The notes beneath the pieces were generated by a model. That model had not been told where the DNA came from and ran no database searches. It saw nothing but the letters and a program-made list of their open reading frames with translations. The position numbers were made by a program, and so were the translations under genes. Below are positions 16,677-24,313 of a stretch of DNA of 48,875 bases, piece after piece. Positions within the stretch are counted from its first letter, which is position 1, and the number at the start of each line of letters is the position of its first letter. Source of the stretch: Ilumatobacteraceae bacterium (lineage in GTDB: Bacteria; Actinomycetota; Acidimicrobiia; Acidimicrobiales; Ilumatobacteraceae). The stretch spans positions 1 to 48,875 of the forward strand of contig JAHENF010000025.1 in the NCBI GenBank assembly GCA_024643255.1, read 5' to 3'.

Positions 16677-17531
16677 GTGGCCCCCTCCTCGTCATCCACC
16701 AAGAAAGCCGCCAAGCTGGCCAAGTCCAGTCAGGGCAAGAAAGTGCGTTTCCAGGGCGGAACGCTGTTCCCGATGGTGGTGGCGCTCGTCGTCGTGCTCG
16801 GCCTGGGCCTCGTGATCTACGCGCGCCAGAGTCGACCCACCGCCGACGCCTCGGCGCCGCAGCTCTCCGACCACTGGCACCACGCCTATGGCTTCTACCT
16901 GTGCGACACCTGGTTCAAGCTCGACGGCAACGCCGAGACACAGGGCACCGACGAGTTCACCGCCTACCAGCGCACCGGAATTCACAGTCACGACGATGGG
17001 CTGATCCACTGGCACCCGTTCTCGACGGCATCCGTCGGCAACCGGGCAACCCTGGGCGTCTTCCTCGACACCTACGGGGTGAAGCTGACCAACAGCAAGC
17101 TCACGTTCCCCGAATCTCAGCGCGCCGGACTGCCGTATCAGCAGGACACCGGCGTGTTCGAGGAGGGCGAGACCACGTGCTCGATCGACGGCACCGACGA
17201 GAACGCCGAGCTCAAGGTGATCGTGTGGAACAACTTCACCGACACCGACAACGGCACGACCTACATCGCCGACTTCGACAACATCCGCCTCGACAAGGAT
17301 CAGATGGTCGTGTCGATCGCGTTCGTCCCGAAGGACACCGACGTCGGCATGCCGCCGTGGGCCCCGAACCTCCCGGCGCTCGGCCAGGTCGACAACGGTC
17401 AGACGCCGGCCAACCCCCTGTCGCCGGTGTCATCGGTCCCCGGTGACACGACGCCTGCCGGCGACACGGTTCCCGCCGGAGACACGCCGTCGTCGGTTGC
17501 TCCCGAGACGCCGACGACGACTGCGGGCTGA
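16677..17531 (+). CDS. Unrecognised membrane-anchored protein with a His-rich external domain
   Basis: I do not recognise this family. The 284-residue product has a Lys/Ser-rich cytoplasmic tail (residues 1-28), one membrane helix (about 31-48), an external domain, and a Thr/Pro/Gly tail with PAGDT-type repeats from about residue 245. Two short histidine clusters stand out: HWHHAYG at 66-72, with Cys-76 close by, and His-103, 105, 111 and 113 around GIHSHDD and HWHPF. A second Cys lies near residue 167 (TTCSIDG). These could bind copper, zinc or another metal; that is inference. The gene lies between a glycosyltransferase and a sugar-nucleotide pyrophosphorylase and overlaps the latter in TGATG, so it is co-transcribed with glycan genes. 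Start GTG follows a -10-like TAGCCT by 9 nt. Confidence 0.8.
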   Translation: MAPSSSSTKKAAKLAKSSQGKKVRFQGGTLFPMVVALVVVLGLGLVIYARQSRPTADASAPQLSDHWHHAYGFYLCDTWFKLDGNAETQGTDEFTAYQRTGIHSHDDGLIHWHPFSTASVGNRATLGVFLDTYGVKLTNSKLTFPESQRAGLPYQQDTGVFEEGETTCSIDGTDENAELKVIVWNNFTDTDNGTTYIADFDNIRLDKDQMVVSIAFVPKDTDVGMPPWAPNLPALGQVDNGQTPANPLSPVSSVPGDTTPAGDTVPAGDTPSSVAPETPTTTAG

Positions 17532-18529
17532 TGCGCGCCGTCGTTCTGGTCGGCGGATTCGGAACTCGATTGCGCCCGCTGACCCAGAGCGTGCCCAAAC
17601 CCATGCTGCCGATCGGGCATCGCCCGATGATCGCTCGGCTGGTCGACCGTCTCGCCCGTGGCGGTGTGACCGAGGTCGTGCTCGCGCTCGGCTTCCGGCC
17701 CGAACCGTTCATCGAGGCGTTCCCCGACGGGCGCTGCGGTGAGGTCGAGCTGACCTACGCCGTCGAACCCGAACCGCTCGACACCGCGGGAGCGATTCGG
17801 TTCGCCGCCGACGCCGCCGGTATCGACGACACCTTCGTGGTCGCCAACGGCGATGTCATGACCGACCTCGACGTCGCGGCGCTCGTGGCGGCCCATCGCG
17901 GCTTCGGCGCCGAGGCGACGTTGCATCTGATCGGGGTCGACGACCCGTCGGCCTTCGGCGTGGTCGACCTGTCCGAGGACGGTCGGATCAGCGCCTTCGT
18001 CGAGAAGCCGACGCCCGGGACCGAGCCCAGCAATCTCATCAACGCCGGGACCTACGTGTTCGAGCCGAGCGTGCTCGATCGGATCGTTCCCGGCGCCAAG
18101 GTGTCGGTCGAACGAGACACGTTCCAGCACCTGGTCGGCGACGGCACGTTGTACGGTATGGCAACCGACGACTACTGGATCGATGCCGGACGGCCAGAGC
18201 TCTATCGGGCCGCGAACCTCGACCTGCTCTCCGACGCCCGTCGGTTCGACCGCTGCGAGGCCGTGTCACCGTCGGCGACGGTCGCCCCCGATGCGACGGT
18301 CCGCAACAGCATCATCGGTGATCATGTCGTCGTGGCGGCAGGCGCGACCGTCGTCGACTCGGTGTTGCTGCCGCACGCTCGGATCGGCGGCCGTGCCGTC
18401 GTCGAACGCTCGCTCGTGATGGGCGTCGTCGGTGCAGACGCACGGCTCACCGACTCGATGGTCGGAGCAGATGGGATCGTCGATGACGGGTCGGTGGCCG
18501 TCGGAATGGCGATTCCGGAACCGTCATGA
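17531..18529 (+). CDS. Sugar-nucleotide pyrophosphorylase, probably mannose-1-phosphate guanylyltransferase
   Basis: Joins a sugar-1-phosphate to an NTP. The 332 residues start MRAVVLVGGFGTRLRPLT, with KPMLPIGHRPM, the metal-binding ANGDVMTDLD, FVEKPT, NAGTYVFEP and DYWIDAGRPELY, then a left-handed beta-helix (about residues 240-325). This order matches actinobacterial GDP-mannose pyrophosphorylases such as mycobacterial Rv3264c better than RmlA. With phosphomannomutase (35481) and Gmd (21648) in the same window, GDP-mannose is the most likely product. It overlaps both neighbours (TGATG upstream, ATGA downstream). Confidence 0.83.
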   Translation: MRAVVLVGGFGTRLRPLTQSVPKPMLPIGHRPMIARLVDRLARGGVTEVVLALGFRPEPFIEAFPDGRCGEVELTYAVEPEPLDTAGAIRFAADAAGIDDTFVVANGDVMTDLDVAALVAAHRGFGAEATLHLIGVDDPSAFGVVDLSEDGRISAFVEKPTPGTEPSNLINAGTYVFEPSVLDRIVPGAKVSVERDTFQHLVGDGTLYGMATDDYWIDAGRPELYRAANLDLLSDARRFDRCEAVSPSATVAPDATVRNSIIGDHVVVAAGATVVDSVLLPHARIGGRAVVERSLVMGVVGADARLTDSMVGADGIVDDGSVAVGMAIPEPS

Positions 18530-19452
18530 AGGCGGTCGTGATCGGTGGAGCCGGATTCATCGGGTCCCATCTGGTCGATCGGCTGCTCTCGGAGGATCAC
18601 GCCGTCGATGTCATCGACGACCTGTCGTCCGGATCGCTGGCGAACCTCGCCGACGCTCGCACATCGGGTGGCGCCTTCAAGTTCCACCACCTCGATGCTG
18701 CATCCGGCGACGTCGATTCGCTCATCGGGATGCGCCGGCCAGATGTGATCCACGTCCTGACGCCCCTGCCCAGGTCCGACGAGTCGGCCGCGGCGCATGC
18801 ACGAGCGTTCCAGGTTGCGCTCACCGCACTGGACGCTGCTCGCCGTCACGGGGTGGGCAAGGTCGTGGTGGCCGTCCCGGCGACGTCGATCCACGGTCAC
18901 CCGATGTCGCGTGTGCTGCCACTCAAGGACGTCGAGGTCGCGCAGCTCGTGCCGCGTGGCGTCCGTGGTGTCGTCGCGCGAGCGATCGTCGACCTGCTGG
19001 TGTCCTACCGTGACGTCCACGCCGTCGAGTTCACTGCGCTCGCGATGGCGACCGTGTACGGGGAGCGGCAGCGTGCCGGCGCCGGAGTGGTGAGTGCATT
19101 CGTGCACGCGGCGACGTCGTCGTCGTCGCCGGTGATCGATGGCGATGGCCGTCAGACGCGCGACCTGTTGTACGTCGACGACGCGGTCGACGCCTTGGCC
19201 CGAGCGGGCGAGCGAGGTGGCGGTCTGCTCGTGAACGTGGGGACCGGAGTCCAGACCTCGATCGCCGATCTCTGGGAACGCGTGGCCGCCCATGTTCCCG
19301 ATGCCGCCGACATCGACGTGGTGCACCGCGCGCCACGATCCGACGACCTGGCGCGTTTTGCGATCTCGCCGGTGCGCGCACGGATCCATCTTGCGTGGTC
19401 ACCCTGGACCGATCTCGACGACGGCCTTGCCCGGCTGACCGCCGGCGCCTGA
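18526..19452 (+). CDS. NAD-dependent epimerase/dehydratase-like protein with a degenerate active site
   Basis: An extended SDR of 308 residues. The NAD-binding GGAGFIGSHLVDRL (GxxGxxG) and the following acidic residues in VIDDLSSGS are intact, as are DGDGRQTRDLLYVDDAV and VNVGTGVQTSI in the substrate half. The catalytic part is not: where family members have S-S-x-x-x-Y-G and then Y-x-x-x-K, this protein reads ATSIHGHP and LVPRGVRGVVARA, so neither the Tyr nor the Lys of the YxxxK pair is present. It probably binds NAD and perhaps a sugar nucleotide without normal epimerase or dehydratase catalysis. ATGA overlap with the pyrophosphorylase gene. Convergent with cofD, 1 bp between stops. Confidence 0.75.
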   Translation: MKAVVIGGAGFIGSHLVDRLLSEDHAVDVIDDLSSGSLANLADARTSGGAFKFHHLDAASGDVDSLIGMRRPDVIHVLTPLPRSDESAAAHARAFQVALTALDAARRHGVGKVVVAVPATSIHGHPMSRVLPLKDVEVAQLVPRGVRGVVARAIVDLLVSYRDVHAVEFTALAMATVYGERQRAGAGVVSAFVHAATSSSSPVIDGDGRQTRDLLYVDDAVDALARAGERGGGLLVNVGTGVQTSIADLWERVAAHVPDAADIDVVHRAPRSDDLARFAISPVRARIHLAWSPWTDLDDGLARLTAGA

Positions 19453-19453
19453 C

Positions 19454-20470
19454 TCAGCGCACCGAGTCGATGGTGCGCGCCGCGAGCAGGCGGGCGCGCT
19501 CGGGCGTCGACATCACCGACGGCGCGACGACGCAGCGCATGCCGAGCGACTCGACCGCATCGACGAGATGAGCATCGACCGTGTCGACGACCAGGACGGA
19601 AGCGATCGGGGCATAGAGCCGGGCGACGCCGACGACCGACGCTTCGTGGCCGAGCTCGATCAACATGCGATCGGCAGGACCCTTGAGCGCAGCGCCGCCG
19701 ACGATCGGTGACACGGCGACCACGCTGTCGCGACGCGACCCGAGGAGCTCGTCGACGCCCGCGAGCGTCCGGATCGGTCCGATCGAGACGATCGGATTCG
19801 ACGGCGCGATCACGACGGCATCGGCGGTTTCGAGTGCCTGGCGTGCCGCCGGCGCGAGTTCGGCAGCACCGTCGAACCGGACCGATTCGACCGGCACCGA
19901 ATGTCGGAGCCTGACGAAGTAGTCCTGGAACGACACCTCGACGCCTGGGCCGTGCTCGTCGGTGAGGCGGACGATGGTGCTCAACCGGTCGTTCGACATC
20001 GGCACGATGCGGACCGGGACCTCCCAGGCGCGTCGGATCTCATCGGCCACCTCGGTCAGCGACGCGCCCTCGGCGAGCCGAGCCGTACGAAAGAAGTGCG
20101 TGGCGAGGTCGCGGTCGCCGAGATTGAACCAACGTGGCGCCGCGAGCGATCCCTCGGGGCGCACCGATTCGTAGCGTCCGAGCGACTCCATCGCCCGCCA
20201 CGACTCGTCGACGAGGCCCCACCCGCGGTCAGGGTCGATCGCTCCGGCGAGCGTGTACGTCACCGTGTCGAGATCGGGTGAGATCGACAGGCCGTGCAGT
20301 GTGCAGTCGTCGCCGGTGTTGACGACCGCGGTGACCTCGTCGGCCTCTCGGCACCCGTCGACGAGCCCGTGCTCGATCGCGTCGGTCAGACCGGCGAGAA
20401 AGCGGGCGGCGCCGACGCCTCCCGAGACAACGGCGATGCGGGTGGGCGCGATGGGTCTGTCGGCGTTCAT
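19454..20470 (-). CDS. cofD: 2-phospho-L-lactate (phosphoenolpyruvyl) transferase of F420 biosynthesis
   Basis: Transfers a lactyl- or enolpyruvyl-phosphate group to the deazaflavin Fo, giving the (dehydro)F420-0 core of coenzyme F420; the mycobacterial orthologue is FbiA. The 338 residues show the family N-terminal VVSGGVGAARFLAGL, then VVNTGDDCTLHGL and SPDLDTVTYTLAG, the conserved GWGLVDESW and RWFNLGDRDLATH segments, VIAPSNPIVSIGPI, and VSPIVGGAALKGPADRML. Start ATG at 20470 overlaps the upstream glycosyltransferase stop in ATGA. No cofE/fbiB follows; the next gene is convergent. Confidence 0.92.
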   Translation of the reverse strand: MNADRPIAPTRIAVVSGGVGAARFLAGLTDAIEHGLVDGCREADEVTAVVNTGDDCTLHGLSISPDLDTVTYTLAGAIDPDRGWGLVDESWRAMESLGRYESVRPEGSLAAPRWFNLGDRDLATHFFRTARLAEGASLTEVADEIRRAWEVPVRIVPMSNDRLSTIVRLTDEHGPGVEVSFQDYFVRLRHSVPVESVRFDGAAELAPAARQALETADAVVIAPSNPIVSIGPIRTLAGVDELLGSRRDSVVAVSPIVGGAALKGPADRMLIELGHEASVVGVARLYAPIASVLVVDTVDAHLVDAVESLGMRCVVAPSVMSTPERARLLAARTIDSVR

Positions 20471-21576
20471 GCAGATTGTCCCCCGGTCGCGGCGAGTTCG
20501 GCATACACGTCGGTCAGTTGTCGTGCGGTCAGCGCCCAGGAGAAGCGCGCGACATTGGCATGTCCGCGGCGCACGAGCTTGGCGTGCATCTCGTCGTTCG
20601 ACACGATCCAGTAGAGGTTGGCCGCGAGCGCTTCGGTGTCCAGCGCCGGGCTCAGGAGCGCGGCGGCGCCGGCGATCTGGGGGATCGACCCTGCCGTGCT
20701 GGCCACGACCGGCGTCCCGACCGTCTGCGCCTCGAGGATCGGGAATCCGAAACCCTCGTCGAGCGAGGGATAGGCCAGGGCCCGGGCATGTTGCAGCAGC
20801 CAGCGCTTCGTGAGGTCGTCGACCGGCCCGGTTCGAACCACCCGCTCGGCGATGGCGGGGTCCAGCCGTGCGATCGCCCGGTTCACCGCATCTGCATCGT
20901 TGCCCACGGCGCCGGCCATCACGAGTTTGACAGTGGCGTGCTCGCGGGCCACCCGACCGAACGAGGTGACGAGCGTCGGAAGGTTCTTGCGTCGTTCGAG
21001 TGTCCCGATCGACAGGATGAACGGTGCGCTCGTGAGGTCGGGCAGCGTGCTCGGCGGGGTGTCTGCCACCGGCGTCGGGTCGATCGGCGGGGGGCCGAGC
21101 AGGATCGTGCGGACACGATCGGTGTCGAGGAGTTCGCGTGCGCGTCGGGTGGTGGCGTCGGAACTGGTGACGACATGAGCGCCGTCGGCGGTCGCCCGAC
21201 GCAACACCGCCGCGGCTCGCCGGACGTCGGGCAGGGCGTCGGCCGGATGGTCGAGGAACCAGCAGTCGTACACACTGACGAGTCGTGGGCACCGTGTCGG
21301 GGGAAGGACGTAGTTCGTGCCGTGCACGACATCGGGATTGCCGAGCCACCGATCGTAGGGCGGCGAACGATGGGCCCAGAGTTCGAGCGCGGCGGCAGCG
21401 GGGACGGGAAGTCGTCGTTCCGGGGGCCGCACACGGGCACGCATGCTCGTGACGTACGGCGTCACGTCGAGATCGGTGCGCGAACGCAGCGCGTCGATCG
21501 TCCATGCAACCGCATTGCCGATGCCGGTACGCGGGCCATGGAGTGGCCCGGCGTCGATCGCCACGGTCAGGGTCAC
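20467..21576 (-). CDS. GT4 family glycosyltransferase
   Basis: A 369-residue GT-B glycosyltransferase: N-terminal GPRTGIGNAVAWTI, VVHGTNYVLPP, LVSVYDCWFLDHP, then LSIGTLERRKNLPTLV (E-R-K-N motif) and YPSLDEGFGFPILEAQTVGT with the E-x7-E signature. It resembles mannosyl/rhamnosyl transferases of surface polysaccharides. The start is a GTG whose last bases are shared with the stop of a possible six-codon leader ORF (21590-21573), in the order ATG-ACG-GTG-TTC-TCG-TGA. Overlaps cofD by four bases, so an unusual co-translation of a glycan gene with an F420 gene. Confidence 0.85.
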   Translation of the reverse strand: MTLTVAIDAGPLHGPRTGIGNAVAWTIDALRSRTDLDVTPYVTSMRARVRPPERRLPVPAAAALELWAHRSPPYDRWLGNPDVVHGTNYVLPPTRCPRLVSVYDCWFLDHPADALPDVRRAAAVLRRATADGAHVVTSSDATTRRARELLDTDRVRTILLGPPPIDPTPVADTPPSTLPDLTSAPFILSIGTLERRKNLPTLVTSFGRVAREHATVKLVMAGAVGNDADAVNRAIARLDPAIAERVVRTGPVDDLTKRWLLQHARALAYPSLDEGFGFPILEAQTVGTPVVASTAGSIPQIAGAAALLSPALDTEALAANLYWIVSNDEMHAKLVRRGHANVARFSWALTARQLTDVYAELAATGGQSA

Positions 21577-21590
21577 GAGAACACCGTCAT
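21573..21590 (-). CDS. Possible five-residue leader ORF upstream of the glycosyltransferase
   Basis: ATG at 21590 encodes MTVFS and stops at a TGA that overlaps the downstream GTG (GTGA). A TACGCT hexamer (21606-21601) lies 10 nt before the ATG, so the transcript would begin at or near this ATG and not at the annotated glycosyltransferase start. This is a prediction from spacing alone. Confidence 0.3.
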   Translation of the reverse strand: MTVFS

Positions 21591-21631
21591 GCGGACGGTG
21601 AGCGTACCTGCGTCATGGCCGGTGTGAGCCG

Positions 21632-21637
21632 TAGACT
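21632..21637 (+). promoter_or_regulatory. Putative -10 hexamer of gmd
   Basis: TAGACT ends 10 nt before the gmd ATG at 21648, and there is no ribosome binding site. It faces the minus-strand TACGCT at 21601-21606 in a 71-bp divergent region. Confidence 0.45.
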
Positions 21638-21647
21638 CCTGTGCCTT

Positions 21648-22646
21648 ATGCCCACAGCGTTTGTCACCGGAATCACTGGCCAGGACGGTCAGCACTTGGC
21701 GGAGTTCCTGCACGGTCAGGGTTACCACGTCTTCGGGATGGTGAAGGGCCAGAACAACCCGCGTGTCGAGCGCATCCAGGCGGAGTTGCCGTTCGTCGAG
21801 TTGGTGTCCGGTGATCTCGCCGACCTGCCGTCGCTGGTGTCGGCGATGGAGGCGTGTCAGCCCGACGAGGTGTACAACCTGGGTGCGATCAGCTTCGTCG
21901 CGTTGAGCTTCTCGCAGGCTGAGTTGACGGCGAACATCTCCGGGCTGGGCGTGTTGCGGATGTTGGAGGCCGTCCGCATGGTGGGCGGCGCCAAGGACAA
22001 TCCGATCCGCTTCTATCAGGCATCGAGTTCGGAGATGTTCGGCCAGGTGCGAGAGACACCGCAGACCGAGCTGACGCCGTTCCACCCGCGCAGTCCGTAC
22101 GGCTGCGCGAAGGTGTTCGGCCACGACATCGTGGTGAACTACCGCGAGTCGTACGGCATGCACGCGTCGTCCGGGATCCTGTTCAACCACGAAGGCCCGC
22201 GACGCGGCATCGAGTTCGTGACCCGCAAGGTCACCAACGCGGTCGCCCGGATCAAGCTCGGCCTGCAGGACGAGGTCGTGCTGGGCAACCTGGACTCGAA
22301 GCGCGACTGGGGCTACGCGGGTGACTACGTCAAGGGCATGTGGCTGATGCTCCAGCAGGACCAACCTGGTGACTACGTGCTGGCCACCGGTGAGACCCAC
22401 TCGATCGAGGAACTCGTGCAGCGAGCCTTCGCCGAGGTCGGCATCGACAACTGGGCCGACTACGTGCGTCAGGACCCCAAGTTCCTGCGACCGGCGGAGG
22501 TCGACCTCTTGATCGGCGACGCCACCAAGGCCCGTACGAAACTGGGTTGGGAACCCGAGGTCGACTTCCCGGCCCTCGTCAAGATGATGGTCGCCCACGA
22601 TCTCCAGCTCGAGGCCGCCAAGGCCGGCCTCCCCGTCCCCGGCTGA
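21648..22646 (+). CDS. gmd: GDP-mannose 4,6-dehydratase
   Basis: Converts GDP-D-mannose to GDP-4-keto-6-deoxy-D-mannose, precursor of GDP-fucose, GDP-rhamnose and related sugars. The 332 residues show the hallmark sequences: FVTGITGQDGQHLAEFL for NADP, YNLGAISFVALSF, QASSSEMFGQV, the catalytic SPYGCAKVFGHDI with Tyr and Lys, SGILFNHEGPRRGIEFVTRK, and SKRDWGYAGDYVKGMWLMLQ. No reductase or epimerase that would finish GDP-fucose or GDP-rhamnose is evident next to it; the degenerate SDR at 18526 is a poor candidate. Convergent with the flippase gene, 27 bp between stops. Confidence 0.95.
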   Translation: MPTAFVTGITGQDGQHLAEFLHGQGYHVFGMVKGQNNPRVERIQAELPFVELVSGDLADLPSLVSAMEACQPDEVYNLGAISFVALSFSQAELTANISGLGVLRMLEAVRMVGGAKDNPIRFYQASSSEMFGQVRETPQTELTPFHPRSPYGCAKVFGHDIVVNYRESYGMHASSGILFNHEGPRRGIEFVTRKVTNAVARIKLGLQDEVVLGNLDSKRDWGYAGDYVKGMWLMLQQDQPGDYVLATGETHSIEELVQRAFAEVGIDNWADYVRQDPKFLRPAEVDLLIGDATKARTKLGWEPEVDFPALVKMMVAHDLQLEAAKAGLPVPG

Positions 22647-22673
22647 TCACGCGCCGTCGGCGGTCGGGTCGAT

Positions 22674-23999
22674 TCAGATCTCGAAGGGGATGTCGGTGAT
22701 GGCATCCATCATCGACGCCGTATTCGGGGTTCCGCCGGCATGCAGCCGGTACCGCAGTGCCACGGTGAACGTGACGAGCGCCACGACCGACGACACCACG
22801 AGCCCGATTTCGATCCGCTTGAACACGTCGTCACCCGACAGCCAGGTGCCGAGGCCGAAGGCGACGACGCCCAGGGCCCAACCGAGTGCCACGAGGGCGT
22901 GGCCCTGCAGGGCGATCACGGCCTGTGCATTGGACAGCGCGAGCATGTAGACGGCGCTGCTGAGCGACAGCATCGCGAGCGTGCGGCCGGTCAGGTCGGC
23001 GTCGTACATCGTGGCCAACGCGAACGGGCCGAGCACGTAGGCACCGGCGGTGCCAACGACGCCGACGGCGATCACCACGAGCATCAGCCGTCGCAAGCCC
23101 GAGCGGAACTCGTCGAACTCGCCGCGGGCCGCCTGCTGGCTGAGCCGCGGCAACAGCGCCGCCTGCACAGCTTGGAACAGGAACAGCGGAATGCGTGACA
23201 GCAGCACGCCGTAGGAGAACGCAGTGACCAGCCCTTCGTCACCGTCCGGAGCGAGGATGCTCGCCGCGATCGGCCCGGCGTTGAGCAGTGTCGCGGCGCA
23301 CACCGACCCCACGAGCAGCCATCCGAGATTCGGGGTGACCTCGCTCCACTGCGCCGCCGGGCCGGGATCGGTGCGCAGGGCACCGCGGCGGTACACGTAG
23401 GCGACCGCGAACAGCGGGGAGATCGCGATCGCCATGCCATAGGCGCCGACGGCGGTGACCCCGATCACCGCGAGCACGATGCACAACACGATCCGCACGA
23501 TCCCGTCGGAGCCGAGGACGATCGCGTAGTCCCGGAAGCGTCCGCTGCCGGAGCAGACCCCTCGAGCCATGTGCGCCGGGGCATACGCGGCGAAGGCGGC
23601 GATCAGTGCGATCACCATGAACCAGTCGCCGTCGAAGTAGGAGGTGGCGATCAGGGGGCTCAGCACCAGCACGCCGATCGTCACCGCGACGACGAGATAC
23701 CCACCGAGTCCGACGACCCTGCGCACGACCGGACGTCCGCCTTCGCCGATCGCACGGCGGTGTGACAGTGCACGCCCCAACTCCTGCTCGAGGGGGAGGA
23801 AGAACCCGGGAGCGAGCGCGAAGACGGCGAACCACATCGACGCGATCGGTGCGAATGCCTCGACGCCGCCGACCGCGACGGTGCCGACCTTGAAGAACGC
23901 GTACGTCGCCAGACCGGCGACCAGCAGCGAGATGCCGACCGGGAGCGTGCCCTCGGGCAGCGGTGTGCGCACCTGCGCGTTGGGGGTGGTCGACGACAC
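22674..23999 (-). CDS. Polysaccharide flippase-like multi-helix membrane protein
   Basis: A 441-residue protein with about 12 hydrophobic helices and few charged loops, resembling the MATE/Wzx-like polysaccharide biosynthesis exporters. Visible family-like features are an early FFLPLEQELGRALSHRR loop after helix 2, and GYLVVAVTIGVLVLSP and LFLFQAVQAALLPRLSQ later. It probably flips a lipid-linked oligosaccharide made by the surrounding glycosyltransferases. The GTG start at 23999 lies 9 nt after TAAGAT, a -10-like hexamer whose TAA is the stop codon of the upstream gene on the same strand. Confidence 0.8.
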   Translation of the reverse strand: MSSTTPNAQVRTPLPEGTLPVGISLLVAGLATYAFFKVGTVAVGGVEAFAPIASMWFAVFALAPGFFLPLEQELGRALSHRRAIGEGGRPVVRRVVGLGGYLVVAVTIGVLVLSPLIATSYFDGDWFMVIALIAAFAAYAPAHMARGVCSGSGRFRDYAIVLGSDGIVRIVLCIVLAVIGVTAVGAYGMAIAISPLFAVAYVYRRGALRTDPGPAAQWSEVTPNLGWLLVGSVCAATLLNAGPIAASILAPDGDEGLVTAFSYGVLLSRIPLFLFQAVQAALLPRLSQQAARGEFDEFRSGLRRLMLVVIAVGVVGTAGAYVLGPFALATMYDADLTGRTLAMLSLSSAVYMLALSNAQAVIALQGHALVALGWALGVVAFGLGTWLSGDDVFKRIEIGLVVSSVVALVTFTVALRYRLHAGGTPNTASMMDAITDIPFEI

Positions 24000-24008
24000 G
24001 GGTTCGCG

Positions 24009-24014
24009 ATCTTA
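24009..24014 (-). promoter_or_regulatory. Putative -10 hexamer overlapping a stop codon
   Basis: TAAGAT on the minus strand begins with the TAA stop of the 86-residue gene and ends 9 nt before the flippase GTG. Confidence 0.45.
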
Positions 24015-24272
24015 GCGACGAAGGGATCGCTCGAGCTCGCGGCGCCGAACCTGCACCCGTTGGAAGCTCAGCAGCCCGAGACCCACCGTGACGTACGCCG
24101 CATCCTTGGCGATCTCGATCGCTCGATGCGAGACCGCGTTCGTGGCCTGTCCGGTCGCGTCGATCGTGCTGCGCACCAGGTCAGCCAGATCGACCGACGA
24201 CAGATCGACGTGCGAGAGGTCGAAGTTCGTGAGGTCCACACTCGTCGGGTCGAGCTGGGTCCAACTGGCCAT
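24012..24272 (-). CDS. Small hypothetical protein with four pentapeptide-like repeats
   Basis: An 86-residue protein of unknown role. Residues 12-31 form four exact five-residue repeats of the type (V/F)-D-L-x-x, reminiscent of the pentapeptide A(D/N)Lxx helix but too few to make the usual right-handed beta-helix alone. The second half (about 33-70) contains a moderately hydrophobic segment, AAYVTVGLGLLSF, followed by a basic tail rich in Arg. It could be a peripheral or short membrane protein. ATG at 24272 is 6 nt after TAACGT. It is divergent from the GT2 gene across 41 bp. Confidence 0.7.
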   Translation of the reverse strand: MASWTQLDPTSVDLTNFDLSHVDLSSVDLADLVRSTIDATGQATNAVSHRAIEIAKDAAYVTVGLGLLSFQRVQVRRRELERSLRR

Positions 24273-24278
24273 GACGAT

Positions 24279-24284
24279 ACGTTA
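24279..24284 (-). promoter_or_regulatory. Putative -10 hexamer of the 86-residue gene
   Basis: TAACGT on the minus strand ends 6 nt before the ATG at 24272. It is paired with a plus-strand TAGCCT only 14 bp away. Confidence 0.35.
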
Positions 24285-24298
24285 CCGACCCACGTCGC

Positions 24299-24304
24299 TA
24301 GCCT
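24299..24304 (+). promoter_or_regulatory. Putative -10 hexamer of the GT2 gene
   Basis: TAGCCT ends 9 nt before the GTG at 24314, and no Shine-Dalgarno sequence is seen. Confidence 0.5.
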
Positions 24305-24313
24305 CGCTCCATC

